From: Xanthobacteraceae bacterium
Lineage (GTDB): Bacteria > Pseudomonadota > Alphaproteobacteria > Rhizobiales > Xanthobacteraceae
Reading direction: 5' to 3'
Length of the DNA: 5,408 nucleotides
Assembly (NCBI GenBank): GCA_030043175.1
Contig: JASHYD010000310.1
Location: forward strand, 1-5,408
Notes under the pieces: generated by a model
What the model was told of the DNA's origin: nothing
What the model saw: only the letters and a program-made list of their open reading frames with translations
Databases searched by the model: none
Position numbers and translations under genes: made by a program
In this document: positions 5,037 to 5,408 of the stretch, one piece after another
How positions within the stretch are numbered: position 1 is the stretch's first letter
How the letters are laid out: each line of letters begins with the position of its first letter

Positions 5037-5402
5037 GAGCCGAAAGAGAACGAAATCAAGATCAGATCGCTGCAGCGGCTCGACGACGTCCCGGCAGTGG
5101 ACGAGCGGGTGCTGATCGCGACCGGCCGCTATATTGGCGAGGGCTTTGATGACGCTCGGCTCGATACGCTGTTCCCGGCCATGCCGATCGCATGGAAAGG
5201 CACCCTCGCACAGTACGTGGGGCGCCTGCATCGATCATTTCCAACCAAGCGGGTCATCGTCTACGACTATGTAGATCAAGCCGTACCGGTGCTCAAACGG
5301 ATGAGCGAGAAGCGGGTGAGCGGGTACAAGAGCTTCGGTTATTCAATTGGTGGCGCGTTGACGGATAGTACCGCCGGCTCGTCCGACCACCCGCGCCCCT
5401 GA
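5037..5402 (+). pseudogene. C-terminal fragment of an SF2 (DEAD/DEAH, ResIII-like) helicase
   Basis: The fragment holds the end of the second RecA-like domain of a superfamily 2 helicase. Motif V reads ATGRYIGEGFDDARLDTLF (5118-5174) and motif VI QYVGRLHR (5211-5234) with the arginine fingers intact. They are followed by VIVYDYVDQAVPVLKRM and KRVSGYKSFGY, the usual tail of the large bacterial helicases found near restriction-like or conflict systems. The reading frame is closed upstream by TAA at 5034, and Walker A, the DEAH box and motif III are absent from the window. An internal GTG at 5097 could start a 101-residue product, but it has no convincing ribosome binding site and the product could not bind ATP. 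Full-length relatives are several hundred residues long. Most likely a pseudogene remnant. Confidence 0.75.
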
Positions 5403-5408
5403 AGCTTG

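Noticed and set aside
4704..5231. 175-codon minus-strand open frame
   Set aside because: It is antisense to the helicase fragment for much of its length, has no recognisable domain, and no ribosome binding site; a GC-rich shadow.
5402..5407. HindIII site (AAGCTT) at the very end of the window
   Set aside because: Could hint at a cloned fragment end, but the left end shows no matching site; a six-base site is readily expected by chance.

Overview
The window looks like GC-rich chromosomal or island DNA from an alphaproteobacterium, most likely of the rhizobial group (Bradyrhizobium/Mesorhizobium-like). The reasons are its high GC content, the STAND/TPR protein type, and the mix of short gene remnants with possible IS ends. 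The taxon is inferred from protein style; no marker gene is present.

Left part (1-2580): the window opens on what looks like the start codon and strong Shine-Dalgarno of a minus-strand gene that runs off the left edge. After a ~280-base divergent intergenic region comes the main gene, a plus-strand 760-residue signalling ATPase. It has an N-terminal helix-turn-helix-like domain, an NB-ARC/STAND ATPase core, and five tandem 42-residue TPR units. It begins with TTG behind a good ribosome binding site. This architecture fits a ligand-sensing switch (regulator or immune sensor), but its actual role is unknown.

Middle (2581-3790): a convergent minus-strand gene encodes a small protein with two membrane helices followed by a four-cysteine zinc ribbon. 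Its frame has no stop before it enters the antisense of the TPR gene, so the nominal ORF (468 residues) is probably much longer than the functional protein. A complete minus-strand DUF4242 gene (87 residues) lies upstream, with a clear ribosome binding site and a plausible promoter. Three inverted repeats sit between and after these genes.

Right part (3790-5408): about 1.6 kb with little intact coding. It holds IS-like end repeats in both orientations, a 37-codon stub resembling the N-terminus of an isoprenylcysteine carboxyl methyltransferase family membrane protein, a possible decayed small minus-strand gene, and the C-terminal end of an SF2 helicase with motifs V and VI but no ATP-binding half. 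This is the pattern of a degraded genomic-island edge. The genes do not form one evident operon. The STAND/TPR gene is the most interesting functional candidate, and the helicase tail is probably a relic of a DNA-processing or conflict system.
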